From Lentibacillus salicampi (GTDB taxonomy: Bacteria > Bacillota > Bacilli > Bacillales > Amphibacillaceae), in assembly GCF_004565465.1 (NCBI RefSeq), contig NZ_SRHY01000004.1:124001-188000 (forward strand): a stretch of 64,000 nt of DNA, given 5' to 3'. Under the pieces are notes generated by a model that was given only the letters and a program-made list of their open reading frames with translations, did not search any database and was not told the origin of the DNA. The stretch's first letter is position 1; the number at the start of each line of letters is the position of its first letter. Both the position numbers and the translations under genes were made by a program. Positions 62,508-64,000 of this stretch are shown piece after piece.

Positions 62508-62541
62508 GAAGGTGTAGGGTGGTAACCTTACATCTTCTTTT
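62508..62541 (+). terminator. Terminator or attenuator between tatA and tatC
   Basis: GAAGGTGTAGGG (62508-62519) pairs with CCTTACATCTTC (62526-62537), 12 pairs with two G-T, a 6-base loop, then TTTT. It would let more tatA than tatC message be made. Confidence 0.7.
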
Positions 62542-62570
62542 GTGCTTGGATTGGGAGCGTGAACAGAACA

Positions 62571-63335
62571 ATGTCTGAAGAACAGCAGTTTGATTATGAA
62601 AAAGAGATGAATGTCGTAGGGCACTTATCTGAACTCAGAAACCGGCTTATCGTCACAGCTGTTTTTTTCATAATACTTTTTGTGATTGGTTTTATGTATG
62701 TTGACATCATTTATGGTTTTATTGAAGACGATTTGCCGTTTAAACTGAGTGTCACCGGTCTGACTGATTTAATATCCGTTTATTTAACGCTGGCAGGCGT
62801 AGTAGCTATGATTGGTACGTTGCCGATATTGTGTCTGCAGGTCTGGCTGTTTATCAGGCCTGGTTTGACCAAACCCGAACGGAATGCGACCTTGATGTAT
62901 GTGCCGGTGAGCTTTCTTTTATTTATCGCCGGAATCCTCTTCGGGTATCTTATTTTTGTGGAACTGATCATACCGTTTTTGCTTTCATTGAATGATGGGA
63001 TGTTCAATGAAATCTTTACATACGACCGGTATTTTAAACTGTTATTCCGGATTGTTATCCCGTTTGCTTTGTTTTTTGAAATACCAATTATTGTGATGTT
63101 TCTTACCCGTCTGGGAATTATGACCCCGGATTTCATGCGGCGGACACGAAAGTATGCGTATTTGATCCTTGTCATTATTGGTGCGTTCATCACACCGCCG
63201 GATTTTATGTTGCAGCTTGTCGCCATCGTTCCATTAATTATTTTGTATGAAATCAGTATTTATCTTTCCGGAATTGTTTACCGCAAGAAGCTGAAAAAGC
63301 ATCGGGAATTTTTGGAGAATGACAGTGCTGAATAA
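62571..63335 (+). CDS. tatC: Sec-independent translocase protein TatC
   Basis: Receptor of the Tat system that recognises the twin-arginine signal. The 254 residues have six transmembrane helices and the conserved VGHLSELRNRLI at the start, FIRPGLTKPER in the first periplasmic-cytoplasmic loop, and GAFITPPDFMLQLV. The start is uncertain: the ATG at 62571 is 13 bases from GGGAG, while the in-frame GTG at 62559 is too close to it. The tat genes are in the order tatA-tatA-tatC. Confidence 0.95.
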   Translation: MSEEQQFDYEKEMNVVGHLSELRNRLIVTAVFFIILFVIGFMYVDIIYGFIEDDLPFKLSVTGLTDLISVYLTLAGVVAMIGTLPILCLQVWLFIRPGLTKPERNATLMYVPVSFLLFIAGILFGYLIFVELIIPFLLSLNDGMFNEIFTYDRYFKLLFRIVIPFALFFEIPIIVMFLTRLGIMTPDFMRRTRKYAYLILVIIGAFITPPDFMLQLVAIVPLIILYEISIYLSGIVYRKKLKKHREFLENDSAE

Positions 63336-63351
63336 TGGGGTGTTCTGAAAT

Positions 63352-63573
63352 ATGCGTTCCTTTTATCATTATGCATTAACATACAGAGGGGGAAAACAGC
63401 CAGATGATAAAAGTCGTCTGGCTGACTGGATGTTTTATGATCACGATTTTCCGAAGCAGTCTGCAGATTATCATGAAATCAGCAATTATCTGGAATGGAA
63501 TAGTCCGTTTACAAATGCTTTGGCCGTGTTTGATCAGCTATGGGATGCATATAAGCTGAATCATATGGACTAA
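63352..63573 (+). CDS. yozE: YozE family protein (UPF0346)
   Basis: Small helical protein of unknown function, 73 residues. It begins MRSFYHYALTYRGGKQPDDK and contains HDFPKQSADYHEISNYLEWN, both close to YozE of B. subtilis; the family has a SAM-like helical fold. It starts 16 bases after tatC and may share its transcript. Confidence 0.85.
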   Translation: MRSFYHYALTYRGGKQPDDKSRLADWMFYDHDFPKQSADYHEISNYLEWNSPFTNALAVFDQLWDAYKLNHMD

Positions 63574-63585
63574 TTCCACAACCTC

Positions 63586-63912
63586 TTAAAATACAAGCTG
63601 TAAAATATTCTGAAAAGCGATTCGTTTATCCGGCCTATTAAACCTGTTTAATAGGACACTGCTTGTTTGGTTGTCCAGCTTAGCGACCACTCCTGTCAAC
63701 TCAATCATTGCGTCATTTTCATAAATACGCAGACAGACAGTGTCCTGGTCTTCAAATGCCTCCTGAAGCTGGACATTCAAAAATTCAACCTGCTGTTCAT
63801 CAAGAACGGGTTTTGAATTTTTGTCGTCTTCCACCCACATTTCTTTCAGCAGCTCAATATGTTCCGGCATCATTAATGACGTCCACTTAATGCTCCCACG
63901 ATCGTTCGGCAT
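63586..63912 (-). CDS. YolD-like protein
   Basis: Protein of the YolD family, 108 residues, often encoded next to Y-family DNA polymerases and under SOS control; its biochemical role is unknown. It begins MPNDRGSIKWTSLMMPEHIE, the typical family start, and ends with VLLNRFNRPDKRIAFQNI. AGGTGAT lies seven bases before the ATG at 63912; another ATG two codons upstream (63918) abuts the site. A promoter with a LexA-like box lies directly upstream. No polymerase gene is visible within the window. Confidence 0.82.
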   Translation of the reverse strand: MPNDRGSIKWTSLMMPEHIELLKEMWVEDDKNSKPVLDEQQVEFLNVQLQEAFEDQDTVCLRIYENDAMIELTGVVAKLDNQTSSVLLNRFNRPDKRIAFQNILQLVF

Positions 63913-63930
63913 CGACATCACCTCATAACT

Positions 63931-63959
63931 AGTATATACGAACTTATATTCTACATCAA
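63931..63959 (-). promoter_or_regulatory. SOS-type promoter of the yolD-like gene
   Basis: Minus strand: TTGATG (63959-63954), 17-base spacer, TATACT (63936-63931). The spacer holds AGAATATAAGTTCG (63952-63939), 8 of 10 fixed bases of the Bacillus LexA (DinR) box CGAAC-N4-GTTCG. Confidence 0.55.
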
Positions 63960-64000
63960 GTCGGGTTTGTTCTGGAAATAATTCAACCAAAAACCGGCAT

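Noticed and set aside
62516..62530. AGGGTGGTAACC before tatC resembles the T-box core AGGGTGGNACCGCG
   Set aside because: The GCG end is missing, there is no specifier stem in the 74 bases available, and the segment is explained as one side of a short terminator hairpin.
1..64000. CRISPR arrays, prophage genes, transposases, toxin-antitoxin or defence genes
   Set aside because: None recognised. Repeats are dispersed, not regularly spaced, and every sizeable frame is a core gene or its shadow.

Overview
The window looks like a core-chromosome segment of an endospore-forming, low-GC member of the Bacillaceae. Gene order follows the Bacillus subtilis ypdA–ypsC region almost gene for gene: ypdA, prsW, sleB-ypeB, ypfA, cmk, plsC-like, ypfD, yphA, der, gpsA, yphE, yphF, spoIVA, hbs, mtrB, hepS-menG-hepT, ndk, aro genes, qcrABC, ypjD-dapB-mgsA-bshA-cca-birA, dinG, ypmB-aspB-asnS, dnaD-nth, ponA-recU, sspM, yppE, gpsB, rnpB, ypsC. 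Spore genes (sleB, ypeB, spoVIF, spoIVA, sspM), the acidic tail of PonA and the style of the intergenic repeats suggest a halotolerant genus near Lentibacillus, Virgibacillus or Oceanobacillus. That genus-level guess is inference.

Layout. 1-5.2 kb: bacillithiol disulfide reductase (partial), asparaginase, PrsW, SleB/YpeB. 5.3-15.4 kb: MotI-like PilZ protein, Cmk, acyltransferase, S1 protein, Der, GpsA, SpoVIF, two small envelope proteins, SpoIVA. 15.9-20 kb: HU, TRAP, heptaprenyl diphosphate synthase plus MenG, Ndk. 20.7-26.5 kb: aroC-aroB-hisC-tyrA-aroA. 26.6-33.5 kb: YpiA, ReoY/YpiB, YpiF, the menaquinol:cytochrome c reductase operon qcrABC, YpjA, a drastically shortened YpjB, a zinc peptidase. 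33.8-42.5 kb: YitT-family protein, then the ypjD-to-birA operon and dinG. 42.8-47.3 kb: ypmB-aspB-asnS and dnaD-nth. 47.4-53.4 kb: ponA/recU on the minus strand, sspM, yppE, cdd, gpsB. 53.4-64 kb: RNase P RNA, YpsC methyltransferase, cold shock protein, formate-THF ligase, YpgQ, an NlpC/P60 hydrolase, thyA-dfrA-mobA, two tatA copies and tatC, yozE, and a YolD protein with an SOS-like promoter.

Compared with the B. subtilis order, several genes are absent at their expected place: mtrA/folE, cheR, aroH, the trp operon, bshB1, panBCD, ypmA (at most an 11-codon remnant) and ypoC. TRAP (mtrB) is kept although the trp genes are not here. BshA and YpdA, two bacillithiol enzymes, are kept although bshB1 is not here.

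I see no phage, IS transposase, CRISPR or defence system. The unusual content is non-coding. There is a dispersed MITE-like repeat family with ATAAGAAA-type ends (about six copies). One 358-bp copy carries three hairpins that all have an ATG triloop. There are smaller repeat families, a 24-bp perfect palindrome at the cdd promoter, a hairpin that pairs the ypjB ribosome binding site, and long inverted repeats upstream of hbs, in the ypmB leader and after ypsC.
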